A DNA stretch of 64,000 nucleotides from Reutealis trisperma (GCA_947687605.1 CANTUT010000010.1:248001-312000), one strand, 5' to 3'; shown: positions 1 through 12,457, numbered from the stretch's first letter. Notes: generated by a model from the letters alone, not told the origin. Numbers and translations are program-made.

Positions 1-1105
1 AATAAGAAAAAAATTATTATTCTCAAAAAAAACCTAAGAAAAATTATTAAATGAAGATTTTATCTGTTTTTTTTTTCATTATTTCAAAATGAAATTATAT
101 TATTTATTATAAAATAAATAACAATTATTGATAATAAAAAAAAAGAGAATGGAAAAAAGAATAAATTTATGTGTGTCATTTATAGGTGTCAAATATTATA
201 GAGATAATATCAAAAATAAAGTTTTATTTATATAAAAAAATTATTTATAAAGATAATGATAGATATCCAATTATATCATAATACTCAAATATTATATAAA
301 TATTACCGCAACATTATTATCAATTTTTCTTATTCCTCTATTTTAAGTGTGAAAAAATTAGAATATTGAAGAATGGATGATATCCAAAAACCTTCCTTTT
401 TTTTTAATGGAAAATAAAAAAACCTATCATAAAGTAAAATTTTACATTAGTAAGTCTCGAATTTGAATCACAGAGTAGAATTTATAAAATTAAAAAAAAA
501 TTGAAAAACAAAAGCAATTAAGATATATGATGTTAAAAAATAATCTATGGAAAAAATATCATAAAATTTTAATGCATGGACTTTAGAATTTCTCTATATT
601 ATATATTATATTTCACTTTTGGAGAAATTATTAGATATATCAATTACACTATAATAATAATTAAATGCGAATTAGATATGATCTAGTTAGTCTTCTTATG
701 TGAGAAAGGAAAAATTTTGGATTCGAGTTTTCTAAATTATAAATAATTAAAATCTTTTATCAAAAAATATATGGATATATAATGATTTAATCTGAACTAT
801 TTAATTAGTTAAGTTTAACTTTTTGACAATGGTTAACCCAAATTTATTAAACCCAATTTATTTGTGGATTTAACTTACATCCATTCAAATCATTTCTATC
901 TTTTCAATTCAATTTTTATCATAATATCATAACAACTCTGGCTACCAATTTAGTGAGAGATGTTAAAAGAGAATGTTACCTCCTGTGGTGTAGTGGATTA
1001 CAATGTATTTGATTTTATTAAAAAAATATTACTTTAAAAATTAATTTGAGTAATCCATGGATTCATTTCTTCAATTGCATTCAATTTTATATGATTTCTT
1101 TAAAA
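1..1105. other. AT-rich intergenic DNA, no gene seen
   Basis: Very AT-rich sequence with many poly-A and poly-T runs and no open frame that looks coding. I see no RNA gene, promoter or clear repeat here. Confidence 0.6.
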
Positions 1106-1256
1106 TTATATTTGTTTGAGTGGATGAAAAAGTAGAAGAATATAAATTTTATAAAAAATATTATTTAAATACATTTTTTCTTATTTTGTATCTAAACAAT
1201 ATTATTTATAAAATTCACATCTCTTTACTTCTTCATCCTATCAAACAAACATAGCC
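1106..1256. mobile_element. Short foldback (MITE-like) element
   Basis: The left arm begins near TATTTGTTTGAGTGGATGAA. The right arm, read on the other strand, begins near TATGTTTGTTTGATAGGATG. The arms stay alignable for about 65 bases, so almost the whole element folds back on itself. It carries no coding sequence. Length and structure fit a non-autonomous terminal-inverted-repeat element; a superfamily cannot be assigned because a target-site duplication is not clear. Confidence 0.55.
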
Positions 1257-1261
1257 TAAAA

Positions 1262-1513
1262 AAAAATTAACATTATGTTTGGATAAAGGTAAAATAAGGG
1301 AAAAAGAAAATGAGAGAGGAAAATAAAAGAAGAAAGTGATTTTCTTTTATTTAGAAAGGGAGTAAAATAAAGAGAAAAAAGAAAATAAAGTTTATTTTTC
1401 CTCATTTATTTTCTCTTCATTTTTAAACAAAAATGATAATAGAGTGTAAAAAAATAAAGAGTAAAATAAAATTTATTTTCTATTATTTATTTTTTACCTA
1501 TCTAAATAAGAGG
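1262..1513. mobile_element. Second MITE-like element with GTTTGGAT-type ends
   Basis: The left end reads TATGTTTGGATAAAGGTAAA. The right end on the opposite strand reads CTTATTTAGATAGGTAAAAA, an imperfect inverted repeat of about 24 bases. The interior is purine-rich on the left and pyrimidine-rich on the right. It lies directly beside another foldback element. No transposase is encoded. The end motif resembles hAT-type MITEs of plants, but that is an inference. Confidence 0.45.
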
Positions 1514-2425
1514 AAGGAATTCAGTTAGAAATTAATTTTTTAATTCAGTTTTGATTTTTATATATAAATATATAAATAATGTATAAAATATAATAATATA
1601 TAAAATAATTATTTATAAAATAACATATAAGTATATAAATATATAAAATATAAAAATATAAATTAAAGTATTAAAAATATATTTAAATATATAATTTTTG
1701 TTTTTCAGTCGGTTCGATTTTCAAACTTTTGAAATCAAACTAAAAATTAAAAACCAAAATTTTTCAAAATCCTAAACCAAACCTCTTAATAAACTATTTA
1801 ATAACTAAACTAAATATATAATTTGGTATTTGAAAAATTGGTTAAGTTCGATTTTTGCAAACCCCCTGTCAATTACTTTGCATCTTTGTGCATTGGTCCA
1901 ATTGTTTGGGCCTACAAAAGTTTTCAGGAGAAGATTATGGGCTAAGCTTGATTCAAACCTTAATGTCAAAGGTCCAATTAATCAACTTTCATAAGAGGAA
2001 TTCTATTTCTAACCTTCTATTTTCCCTTTACATTCTCTTTATTTTAATAATCTCTTTTTATTTAAAATTTTCTTTTCACAATTCCCTCTTTTCCTTTTTT
2101 ACTTTTTTAATTTTCACAACCCATTTTCCCAACAAAAAAAAAATTTACAATTATTTTCACTTTGTAACTCTCATATTTCACTTTTACCACCTTGTAATTG
2201 TTGCGCGATTTCTGCAAATGCATAGATCGTTTACAAGTAATAAAGTGATAAGTAAGTATCGTTCCTATGAGGAAGGGTTTGTCAAGTACCAATTTTAAGA
2301 TTACTCTATTATTTAGAAAATCAATTTTGAGATTTTATATTTTAAGATAAAATAAAATTCAAGTAAATAAATGATGATAAATATGAAAATAAAATTAAAA
2401 GTTTAGGATTTAGAATTCATCAATT
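1514..2425. other. AT-rich intergenic DNA, no gene seen
   Basis: AT-rich sequence with short runs of ATATAA. An open frame of 147 codons at 1855-2298 is rich in Phe, Leu and Ile codons from T-runs and does not look like a protein gene. Confidence 0.5.
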
Positions 2426-2430
2426 GATCA
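2426..2430. repeat. Target-site duplication GATCA, left copy
   Basis: GATCA immediately precedes the TG that starts the LTR at 2431. The same five bases follow the LTR at 4904-4908. Confidence 0.85.
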
Positions 2431-2837
2431 TGAAACAACCCAAATTTTCATTTATTTTATAAAATTCTATTTTTGTACGGAAATATATTATTTTATTATT
2501 TCCTTATTAAAGTAAGGATTTGAATTATATTTTATTAAATTATAAATATTCATATTATTTTAGTATGTATTATTAATGGTAATTTTGGTATAATATTATA
2601 TAAGTATATTTTGATATTTGGGTATTAATAAAGGTATTAATTAATATTATAAGTTTAATTATAATATTTTACCGAAAATTTGGATTTCCGATATAATTAC
2701 TATAATTATTGTTAATAATGTTATTGATATATATATTTATGAGTATATGTTGTAAATTATTATTAATATGTAAATTATGAATTATTGTTAATTATTATCA
2801 CTATTATTACTATTATTATTGTGTTATTATTGATATT

Positions 2838-2891
<54 letters not shown>

Positions 2892-4903
2892 GGATTATGT
2901 TTATATAAGTATATGTATATATTACATGGTTTGGTTTAGTATATATATATATAACTGGCTGTGTTTTGAAGTTAAGTAAAACAAAAGAAGAAGAATAGAA
3001 GCATGCTGATTGGGCAGATATAGCCAAAACGGGGCATTTTGGTTGAAACAAAAACGGGACAGAAGCAGAGGGAGAGGAGAGAGAAAGGGAGAGGCTGAGA
3101 GAGAGAGAGTGGGTGTTGGAGGTGTTCCGGCGGGCGGTGGCAAGCACCGCCACCACCGCTGGGTAGAGGGAGGACCGGCGACCTCGAGGGAGGTGGCAGC
3201 TTGACGATCGGCAGCGGCACGGCGGCGTACGCGAGGAGAGAAGTACCGCCGGCCACCGCAACTTCAAATCTATTTTTTGGCCGATTCCGGCAGTGGAATC
3301 CGGCGATCTTGGTGCTGTTTTACTCCTGGAGATGAGAGCTTCATTTTGGTACCTACCTTGCCTCCTGAGGACCACCGAAGGAGGAAATCGGAAAATGTAA
3401 AACCGTGACTTTGGAGGCATTTTCCGGTGGTTGGAGGGCAAGTGCCGGTGAGTGGTGACTGTTTTTGTGCTCCTGGGGTTGAGATGATCCTGCTGGTGTG
3501 GAGTTTCCCCTGATCCGCCACCACCGGCGGCGGCGCGTGGTGCCGGCGCGTGGAGAGGTCTAGTGGTTCTATTTCGACGTTCTAGCATGATCCTCGATGT
3601 CTATATGTTCAGAATTTGTGAAGGTGAACCCGGAACCCTTATTTTTCAGTTGTTATATGAGTTATTCTATGTTTAACAGCTCTTAGAGTATTTGTTAGGT
3701 TGTCGAGTCAGTTATGAAGTTAAGTGTAATTCTTATTGTGTTGATGTTCTCTGTTGCGAGGTGTCGGTGTCTAGCGTCTTCCTGGTTCCAAGGCTACTCT
3801 TCTGAGGGAAGCCGGTCGGAAGCGTCGACAGTTAGGTGAGTGATACTCATTGATATATTATCCTATTTTCATTTCATATGCATTGTTGTGTGTATATATA
3901 TACATATATTATGCACTACTATTGCATCTATAAGCATGTGACATTTGACTGTGAGTGATGAATTGATATTCTGTACTATGTGCTATGCTATGGTTGTGAT
4001 TGATGGATGGAGGTCGGGAGGATACAGTACCACCTAGGATTATGGGATTGTTATGGATTATGATGAGATTCAGAAGATGAGCTATGACTGATGGATGTCG
4101 GCCGGGCCTGCTCATTGCCAGGACTGCTGTCAGTTGGGTCAGGGCTGCGTGGTACAGACCAGTGACGGCCGGGCCCCTTGGATATAAGAGACAGATTATT
4201 TGGATTTAGAGAGCCAGAGTAGGGGGATCGGCTCCCCATATTGAGTACTGAGTATCAGTGTGGTACTGTGGACCATACCCCATCCTTGCTTGATTGGATG
4301 ATTTGTCTGTCTCTATGACACGGTGCATATCATGTGCATTAGACTCTATCTGTTAGATACCAGTTTAATATATTAGCTGGTATCATTCACTGAGTCGAAC
4401 GCTCATTCCTGTTCATCTTGTTGCTTTCAGGTCAGGGAATGAGCTGGTGAAAAAATAGTAATTGAGTAGACTGCCAGTCTTTTTTCGGCAGTAGTTTGTA
4501 TTGTCGAGTATTCAGAAATGTATATAATAGAAGTATATTTGTAATTGTAACTCTAGAACTCCGCAATGTTACACTTTGTAATTGAACTTGTTTATTATTT
4601 TAGTTATGTATTTTAAAGAGTTGTAATTTTTGGGGTTAAGCAGAACCTTTCTGTAATTTATTATTTTTCTGGAATATATGGAATAAGTGATATTGGGCCA
4701 ACTTGATATTGTGTTATGTTGTGATTTCTTTTGGTTCTACTTACCTTATTTGGGCCCATAGCCCTTTCCAGTTGGGCTTTTCAGTTGTGTGTTTTGGGCT
4801 TTTTGTCTTGTGTTTTGGGTTAGGCTTACTACGGGCACTGGTAGCCACGTGCATGTCCCGTGTACTAGTGCCGGTCACGTGCCTTCGGGTTTGGGGCGTG
4901 ACA
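2431..4903 (+). mobile_element. Solo LTR of a long-LTR retrotransposon, copy 1
   Basis: A 2473-base unit starts with TGAAACAACC and ends with GGGGCGTGACA, so it has the TG...CA ends of an LTR. It is flanked on both sides by the same 5-bp duplication, GATCA. No internal gag-pol region, primer-binding site or second LTR follows, so it is a solo LTR left by recombination between the two LTRs of an insertion. Two related copies lie on the other strand at 38007-40253 and 44073-46580. Inside are an ATT microsatellite (2843-2882), AT runs and a GC-rich block (about 3100-3560). Several open frames occur but match only the LTR homology, not a protein. LTR length and the CGTGACA end recall Ty3/gypsy elements of the Tekay/Del type; that assignment is inferred. 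Confidence 0.85.
2843..2882. repeat. ATT/TAT microsatellite inside LTR copy 1
   Basis: About 13 uninterrupted ATT units are followed by a short AT run. An AAT run next to an AT run occupies the corresponding place in the other two LTR copies on the opposite strand. Confidence 0.9.
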
Positions 4904-4908
4904 GATCA
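4904..4908. repeat. Target-site duplication GATCA, right copy
   Basis: Identical to 2426-2430 and directly abutting the CA end of the LTR. Confidence 0.85.
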
Positions 4909-7760
4909 CATATGATTTCTTTATAATTTTTAGATGGATTATTTTTGCTGGAATTAATGTTTTGATTTCCCTAAATTATATGATGTTCTCTCTCAAGATA
5001 CAACATGTGTGTTTATATTAACCTTACGTCTACTCTCGTGATCATAAGCAATTAACACAAACCCATTAAGTTTTATGAAAATTTTTTTAAAAATCACAAA
5101 GGAGTATTCTTATCTCTAAGCAATACATTCCCTAGGTCAATTATCCTAATGAAATAATATTGTGTTTTCACTCTCGCTACTTCACACAATATCTTAAATC
5201 ATGCAATTAATGGCCAGTTAATTACAAGCATTAAGTTCTAAGATAAAAGATTAATTCCAACAATCAACCCAATCAATTAAATATAAATAATCATATGCAA
5301 ATCAAAAGATTACATTTAAATCCTAGAAAAATAAATTTAGCTATTCATAATTAAAAGAGAAGAAACAATTAAATTAATAATAAAAATAATAAACATAATA
5401 ATAACTTAAAATTAAATTCAACAATAGAGTTTAGAGAGAACTTGTTTTGAGATACAATCTTTGATGAACTCAAGCTTCCAAAAACTCCTCCTCTTGATCA
5501 AAATAAAAAATAAAACTAATCTACTCTAAGAAAACATATGAAAATCTCTCTACATATTTTTTTTATGGATTTTCTTTGATGCCATTTCCCTTTGCCAAGC
5601 ATGATATTTATAGACATGTTTGGTGGAAGAATTCAAGTTCCATTAAAATTCTTACATCAAAAATTCAACATTGATGGTTAGATTGGTCACCAACCATTGA
5701 ATTCCTTCATCAATATTCAAAAATAGTTAGGTTGGCTACCAACCATTGAATTTTGGCCACCAACTATTGAATTTATTTCTCATGAATTGAAAACTTGAAT
5801 AATTGTTTGCATCATTATTTTTACTGCATCATTTTGATATGCAAAAATAAAATAAAAATACTTAAAATATGTTATAATTTATTTATAAATTGTAGAACTA
5901 TTTATTTCTAAAAATAAGTAATAATATTATTTCATTCTCGAGAATTGAGCTAAAATTTAAGTTTAAACAAATAAAATAACTCTAAAAATATAGAGTTATC
6001 ACATCCCCAAACTTAAGTTTTTGCTTGTCCTCAAGCAAAAGAAAATTCAAAATCTAAACTAATCCACTTTCGTAGGAAATTACGATTGCATTTAGCATAT
6101 GCAACAAGCTTTTAAACCTCTAGGTGTCCCGTAGAGGACGAGTTATAATCTCGTGAGAGCTTCCAATGGTGATACCCACAAACACCTTTAAAACTCTAAT
6201 TTTCAAATATTTATTTCAAAAAGGAAATTTAATATTCTCATGCTTAGTTTGAATAATTTTTCAAAGGTTTCAAAAAATTAATATTCATAAACAATATATC
6301 AATAGTATTACAAGTCAAGCTTCTATCTCAAATTCAAAATAATCCTCATCTTAATCATGCTTTGAATAACCATGCATTAAATCAACCACAAAGAAATTGT
6401 TGCACTTCAGATAGGCATATACACATTGATATCTTTAAATGCCTCTATCAAAAGATATAAAATAGATGTGCAAATCTCATAAGTATGTTAATGCAAACAA
6501 TCTCTACTAATGGAATTCACAAATCAAGAGAGATGAATAGGTTTTAACTAGGCTTGTAATGGGGCTAACACAAGGTCTTTTTGCTGAACAAAGAAAAGGA
6601 TAAATGAACAAAAGTAAGATAATTATACCAAGTTTACAAAAGAAAATCAATAGCTCAAATAAAGGGATTATGTTAATGAAGGATCTCTTCCATCTTAAGC
6701 ATCATTTTTCTTCAATGTTTTCTTCTTTTAAGCCCCCTTCTTCTTCTTCTATTTTTTTTCTTTTTTTTATTTTTTTTAACAACATTATTCTAAAGATAAG
6801 CAAGAATACTAACTTTTATTTTATTCAATTTTCTTGCTTTCCCCCAAACTTATTTTAAGCAGAAGGTGATCTTTTACAATGAATAATACTCTCAGTTATT
6901 AGCGATTCTTATTTTCTTTTAAAACTTCAATAATTTCCTTTTCTTTATTAGAATGTAAACTTGACAAAATTATCTCACAAATAGGGTGAAGGATAACAAT
7001 TAAGGTTAGTTAACAAAGAAAGAAAGCTAAATTAATAAGGCACAAAAGGGTAAACTAGGGTAAAAAAAATTAAAATAAGGGTGGATATAAGTAATAGGCT
7101 AAACAAACAATGCCTAAATTATATCTCTCTTTCAAAATGAATTCAAAATTTCGCCTCAAAAGTTTGCAAAAATATGTTCTAAGATAGGTGAGGCAAATGA
7201 AGATAAAAAATATATAGAAGCTCTCTCTAAGTAAGCATACACAAATTCAATGCAATCAATATAATGCAAAGCAAAGCAAAACATAATCTTAATAAAAGTT
7301 AATTTCTTACTCAAAATAGTTGCTCAACCTGAAATATTTTAATAAATTGTCCACAAATACCAATTAAAATCAATCATTAGCCTTTCATCAAATTATTTAA
7401 CATAAGCATATTTTATCAATAAAAGAGTAAAAATTTTAAATTATTTCATCAAAACACAAAAGAAATGACTGAAAATAAAAAACAAACTAAACTTCCCCCA
7501 AACTTGCAATTGACATTATCCTCAATGTTAAACAAAAAAATCAAAAGAAAGAAAATACTCCCTTTATAAAAAAAATTTTAAAAAAATTTCTTAAAAATGT
7601 AAAAAGTAATTTGTTGAGAAAGAAGAGACTGTTAATTTAAGTATAAAAAAAGTTGTACATAAGTTTTAGTTTTAAGGATGAAGAAGATAATTTACTTAAA
7701 ATATTTAAATAATTTAATTTTTTAAATTTTATAAAAAGTGTAAAAAGAAAATCAGGGGTT
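4909..7760. mobile_element. Degenerate retrotransposon-like non-coding DNA
   Basis: A long stretch without coding potential. It contains phrases such as CATCCCCAAACTTAAG followed by GCTTGTCCTCAAGCAAAAG (about 6002-6042), the block around CTAGGTGTCCCGTAGAGG (6120-6137), and CCCCCAAACTTGCAATTGAC (7496-7515). I associate these with non-coding parts of plant Ty3/gypsy (Athila/TAT-like) elements. No reverse transcriptase, integrase or LTR pair is visible, so any element here is a decayed fragment. The assignment rests on recognition of phrases only. Confidence 0.35.
5676..5775. repeat. Short diverged direct repeats
   Basis: The phrase GGTTAGATTGGTCACCAACC followed by ATTGAATT recurs as GTTAGGTTGGCTACCAACC plus ATTGAATT, and a third, shorter copy reads TTGGCCACCAACTATTGAAT. 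Copies are roughly 30-50 bases apart and clearly diverged. Confidence 0.6.
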
Positions 7761-7765
7761 GAAAA

Positions 7766-8080
7766 TTGAACCCCTCATTTCATAATAGGAGAATTTCAAA
7801 ATCCCATAATTCCAAAAGTCATAATTCCACTGTTAATCCATTTTCAAAGGCCCTTTTTCTTTTTTTTTTTTTTTTTTTTTTTTCCGTTCCCCACAACCCC
7901 CACCCCTCCCCTCACCCCACAACTAAAGAAACACTTAAAATTGAGATCACTTTTTTTCTCCAAAAAAAAAAAAAAAAAAAGATCTCACTAAATAGGTTTT
8001 GCAAATTCTGAATTGCTGTGAGAATGTGTATAAGATCCAGATAAAGTAATTTATGGAAAATAAACATTTAGATCCAATAT
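7766..8080. other. Homopolymer-rich spacer
   Basis: Long poly-T (7861-7883) and poly-A (7962-7980) runs around a C-rich patch. The open frame across it is low-complexity and not a gene. Confidence 0.5.
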
Positions 8081-8084
8081 ACAC

Positions 8085-8210
8085 TAGCTAAAGCCGCTAG
8101 TTCTTTGTCTGGTCAAGGGATTTGAGTTCAAACTCCTTATTTTCTTATGGATGTGCTAGTTTTTTATTCTCTTTAATGGAAGTTTTATATTCTATGTCGA
8201 AAAAAAAAAA
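8085..8210 (+). mobile_element. Possible tRNA-derived SINE
   Basis: The order of parts suits a Pol III SINE: TAGCTAAAGCCGCTAG (A-box-like), then about 25 bases later GAGTTCAAACTCC (B-box-like), then a body of about 80 bases ending in an A-run near 8200. No target-site duplication was found, and the boxes are only loosely matched. Confidence 0.35.
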
Positions 8211-10600
8211 TCCCACTGTAAAAAATAATAATAATAGTAATAATAATAATACATTTTTAAAAAAATGATACATTTACCTTTGGTAGGATGTAATTTTGGG
8301 TCGAAAAAGGACAAAAAAAACAAGCCTCTAATTTGTTTACCCTTTTGAGATATCAAATTAATAGTTGAATTAATAATACTTTTTATTAACAATTTTTTTT
8401 TGGTATAAAAATAAAAAAAAAATGGATATTATTTAAACAAACATGAGAAATTTCAAATGTTTAGTGTAAATTGTTTTCTAAATAGAGGTTTAACCATTGC
8501 TTATTAGTCATCTTTTTAAGGACCAAAGTTTTTACTAAATGAGTAAGAAAATCAGAATATATATAAATATGGCAAGCCAAAAAAATACTGAATTAAAGGC
8601 TAAAGGTTTTTTTAAAATATCCTTTAAGGGGAAAGATTTACCTTTCAATTGCCTTTTCTTTATAACACATATACATAGAGACACTTCTTAATTAAAAACA
8701 ACCAAAATTAAAGTTATATATCAAATTGATAATGTTATGCTTTTTAAAAGACCTAAGTGCATGCTACTATGTGAACACAATGGGCCCAAACTGAATATTA
8801 ATGTCATTCAAAGGTTATTGAAATTTAGAGAGATATTATTTGACTAACTCAAAACAAAGATATCAATAAAATGTATAAAGCTATCACAAAAGGAAGACAA
8901 GAATCTATTGCTTAAAGCCTAATTTATACCTTATTGCTAGAGGAGACATTCATGATTGTCTAGTTGCTTTCTCAAGATGCACATTATAGGTCAATGAAGA
9001 GAATCCAATGTTATATTAATTTTGCTTAAGTTTAAAACTTTAAATAAAAATCTGTATATGACTTGAGTTTATGACATCTCTCTTATTAAGTCTTTATCAT
9101 AAAATTTAATATTATTAATATTTTTAAATTTGGTTTAGATTTTTTTTTGCCCTATTCCCCAAGTTTTTGTACTTCATACTCTTCTCATTCAAACGGAAGA
9201 GATGCTGTCAAAATTTTTCACAATAAAATTACTATAATTTAAGTGCCATATAAAGAAAATAGATGTATATATATATATATAATGGACAACATATAATTAA
9301 TTACATTTTTTGTTTTAGCATGGAGCTGGTTGAGTCCCGTGTGAATAATTAAAATTATCACCTCTTTCCAAGATTTTTTTTTATAATTTTTAAGTTAATA
9401 TTGTGATTATGGGTTTAGATTAGCATCCAAATTATAATCTAATGTAATTAATTAATTTATGCTTTTTTTTTTTTTAGAGAAAAAGATGAATCTTTCATTC
9501 ATCTTAATAAAAGTACGTTTTAATTTTTGAAATTAAAAATATAAAATCATACATCAAAAAATACAAAAATTTCAAATTTATTTGAATTTTTTTTGATAAT
9601 TTCCAGTCGTGTTCATAGAGTATATTGTCTAATAATTTCCAATCGTATTGATAAAACACTCTACTTGTAGGCTATTTGTACCACAAATTGACTTTAATAT
9701 CTTTTAATAAGTCTGATTGCTTAAAAATCAATAAAAAATTTAAATCTAAAACTTTTATGAAGGGAGACACAATAATTTTTACGAAGGAAGACATAAAAAC
9801 TTTTACGAAAAAAACTCACAAAATCCCAGAAAAAGAAAACAAAAAATAATAAAATCATCAAATTTATGCTTATAAAGATACAGATTAATAAATTTATATA
9901 AATCTGTATTTTATTTGATAGATGACTTAAATAAGAAAGATAATAAATATGTACTTTAATTAATTCTTCGTAATTAGCTCCAAATAGCTATGGGTAAAAT
10001 ACAGTAGAAATCGTCTACTAATATCATGATGTCTACTAATATCATGATGTTCAGTTATGCACAATATTAAGAACATTCCATTAATTAGATCACTTGGTAC
10101 GTGTTGGCAACTGATTTTAATTAGACAATTTATACTTAACACTCATAAATAATTAATTTTGAATCTTTTGATTGATTATATTCTATGAATCTTGAGGCAT
10201 TATTCCTTTTTGGATAAAACCTAAAGTTATACGTATATATATACAGATGGTGGTCCTTGATATATGAAATACTTTTTTTTTTTTTTTTTTTGAGAGCAAA
10301 TGCTTCATGAATCTTGGTATGTGTTAGCTTTGATTTCTGTTTCAAGATTTCATAATCCACTATCAAAACTTCTTTATTTTTATTTTTTGACCATCCATAA
10401 AAGCAGCCATGCAATTATAGATTGCAGCGTATACATATAGTATTTGTATACTTAATTACATAAATTATCTCTAAAAGATAAAATTAACATGATTTTACGA
10501 AGGAGTATCTCAAGTTCTTAATCCGTATATGTATATATATTAATTTAAAAAAAAAAGTGTTATATAAATTAGAGTGATAAATATTTATGGAAAGAGATAA
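8211..10600. other. AT-rich intergenic DNA, no gene seen
   Basis: No open frame of coding character and no recognised RNA gene. Short AT microsatellite at about 9268-9282 and poly-T at 10271-10290. Confidence 0.5.
10013..10048. repeat. 18-bp tandem duplication
   Basis: GTCTACTAATATCATGAT occurs twice in a row with no mismatch. Confidence 0.9.
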
Positions 10601-11040
10601 AGAGACAGATCTTTACTTTTATGAAGTTGATAACAATCATTTCAAATAATCAAAAGAAGAGGAGAATCATCTTCTTTTTAAGAAAACCATGCACCATACA
10701 ATAAATTAAAGTCTAAATTAAAAACAAAAGGGAAATTAATACATTGGGCAGTAGATCTTTGTTCCCCTCACTTGACCACAAAAGATACACTATCTATATA
10801 TTAAGATCAAAAGCACTAGCTAGAAGTACAATGATATACTTCTTGAATTGGAAGCCTCACAATTCACAAAATGCCAAAGGGGTTATACATAGCTTAGAGA
10901 GTGATTAACATGGGCTTAACCATGTCTAATTACACTCTCAAGAACCCTAACACCCAAAAGAAATATAATAATAAAAAAAATATATAGAAGTAGCGATATT
11001 CTTTAATTAATATTGTCTCTCTTGATTGCTGCTGCAATAC

Positions 11041-11138
11041 CTGCAAGTAATTAATCAAAATGAGAAAGAAACTTACATTGCTACCTAATAAATTAAACAA
11101 TTGCTTAATTAATATACATATAATATAATCATTCATAC
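11041..11138 (-). other. Putative 3' UTR intron of the zinc-finger gene
   Basis: Downstream of the stop codon on the minus strand a donor TTCTGG/GTATGA (11138) is followed by an acceptor ACTTGCAG/GTATTG (11041), giving a 98-base intron. It is a prediction from splice signals only; an unspliced 3' UTR is equally possible. Confidence 0.3.
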
Positions 11139-11159
11139 CCAGAAATGGATAACTCAAGT

Positions 11160-12457
11160 CTAGTATGAAGTTCTGTTGCTAAGGTCTCTAGGGGCACTGC
11201 ATTTGAAACACTCCATTCTGCTAGCAAAGTTGTGTTCATTGCATCCCCACCTGCATTTCCACGTCAATTAATTAATTAATTAATCAAACTTTAATTTTAT
11301 TAAACAACCCAACACTCCAAAAAAAGATAGTACTAGTCTGTATGAAAATTGAGCTAGAGATTCTTAATTATCTCATGCAAAAAAGCAGTCAAAAATAGAC
11401 TTCAACATATAAAGTTATAATAAAGCTTTTAGCATTCATTATGTAAAGTAATAAACATATGCCCTATACTACCCAAAATTTGTGTCATTCATTCTTACTT
11501 TTCTAAAGTTAATGGATATTGTAAATTTTTCATAAAAAAAAAAAAAAAAGAAACATATATCATTATTTAGCAATTTATCATCTAACAAACAGTAATGGAG
11601 TCAGAAATTTTTTTTTATAAAGAGTTAAATTTCTTAAATCATAATTTATATTAAAATAATATTATATAAATAAGCCAACTTCAATATATTTAAAGAAAAT
11701 TTTCATTTAAAATAAAGAATCAAATATAATATATGATTAAATTTTTATAATTTTACACTTAAAAATTTTTATATTTTAAAAATTAAAAGAGTTCGTAACC
11801 ACCCTTGATCCCGTAATTTCACCATTGCTAATAAACCATTGTTAAAAGAATGTATACATGTATTTATTTTTAATCAAATCAAATCATAAGATTATTCCTC
11901 AATTTTAACCGTTAATTTTACTGTTGCATTAAGGCTCGTTACTCGATCCAAATTATTATATCAATAGTAAAGAATTTTAAGTTCAGCAATAAGATGGTGT
12001 CTAGCGTGCTTAACCTCTCACTTTTTTAAATTAAATTTGAATTTATTGTTATAAATATTAAAGGAAATTAGAAAAAAGACCTGGTGCAGATCCAATCCCC
12101 AGATTTCCATCCAGAGCGATTGCTGCCGCCTCCAAAGCCTCTAGACCGAGGGATATTGTCAGAATCAAAACTGCCAGTGGCAGAATCATCTTTGTAGACC
12201 CCACATTTGAAGCAACTCGAACGGCTAGCAAAGTTATGGGCCCCACAGTTGCCGGCGGTGCAGTACCAATCACCGGGTCGGACATCTGACCCAGTTGTCA
12301 TGAACCCGAATGATGACCCACTGCCACCTCGGCCGCCGAAACCTCCGAAGTCAGCTCCTCCTCCGGATCTGGAATCTCCGCAGCGTTGGCACGACTCCCT
12401 TCTCTGGAAGTTGAGGTGCTGGCATGACCTGCAGTTCCAGTCTCCTGGCCTACTCAT
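11160..12457 (-). CDS. RanBP2-type zinc-finger protein, three fingers
   Basis: Two coding exons, 12457-12081 and 11250-11160, are joined through ACC AG/G TGG and give 155 aa. Each finger follows the RanBP2 (NZF) pattern W-x-C-x(2-4)-C-x(n)-N-F-x-x-R-x-x-C-x-x-C. Finger 1 begins GDWNCRSCQHLNFQRR at residue 5; finger 2 is GDWYCTAGNCGAHNFASR; finger 3 is GDWICTRWGCNEHNFASR and is split by the intron after its second Cys-containing strand. Gly/Ser-rich linkers separate them. Such fingers bind single-stranded RNA or ubiquitin; plant proteins of this size and layout (the At3g15680 type) are presumed RNA-binding, but the exact role here is unknown. The start is the ATG at 12457; an in-frame ATG eight codons upstream lies in or next to a poly-A tract just before a likely 5' UTR acceptor (ATGCAG/AGG), so it is less likely. 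Confidence 0.9.
11590..11829. mobile_element. MITE-like insertion in the zinc-finger gene intron, copy A
   Basis: The ends CAGTAATGG and CCATTGCT are near-complementary. The interior carries TTTATAATTTTACACTTAAA followed by AATTTTTATATTTT, and the right part reads CACCCTTGATCCCG. A related copy lies in the LEA gene intron at 29655-29895. The layout resembles a widespread eudicot short element with GGAG(T/C)CAGAA ends; no coding sequence is present. Confidence 0.5.

Noticed and set aside
1855..2298. 147-codon plus-strand ORF
   Set aside because: Phe/Leu/Ile-rich translation of T-rich DNA, no domain, no splice context. An overlapping minus-strand ORF is equally open.
2881..3588. 235-codon minus-strand ORF and several overlapping frames
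   Set aside because: It lies wholly inside solo LTR copy 1. The GC-rich block leaves many frames open, and low-complexity Ser/Leu runs come from a GA repeat.
4703..4915. ORF with ALVATCMSRVLVPVTC, seen again at 37929-38141 and 43962-44174
   Set aside because: The apparent protein conservation is explained by homology of the three LTR ends; the frames run across the LTR boundary into unrelated flanks.
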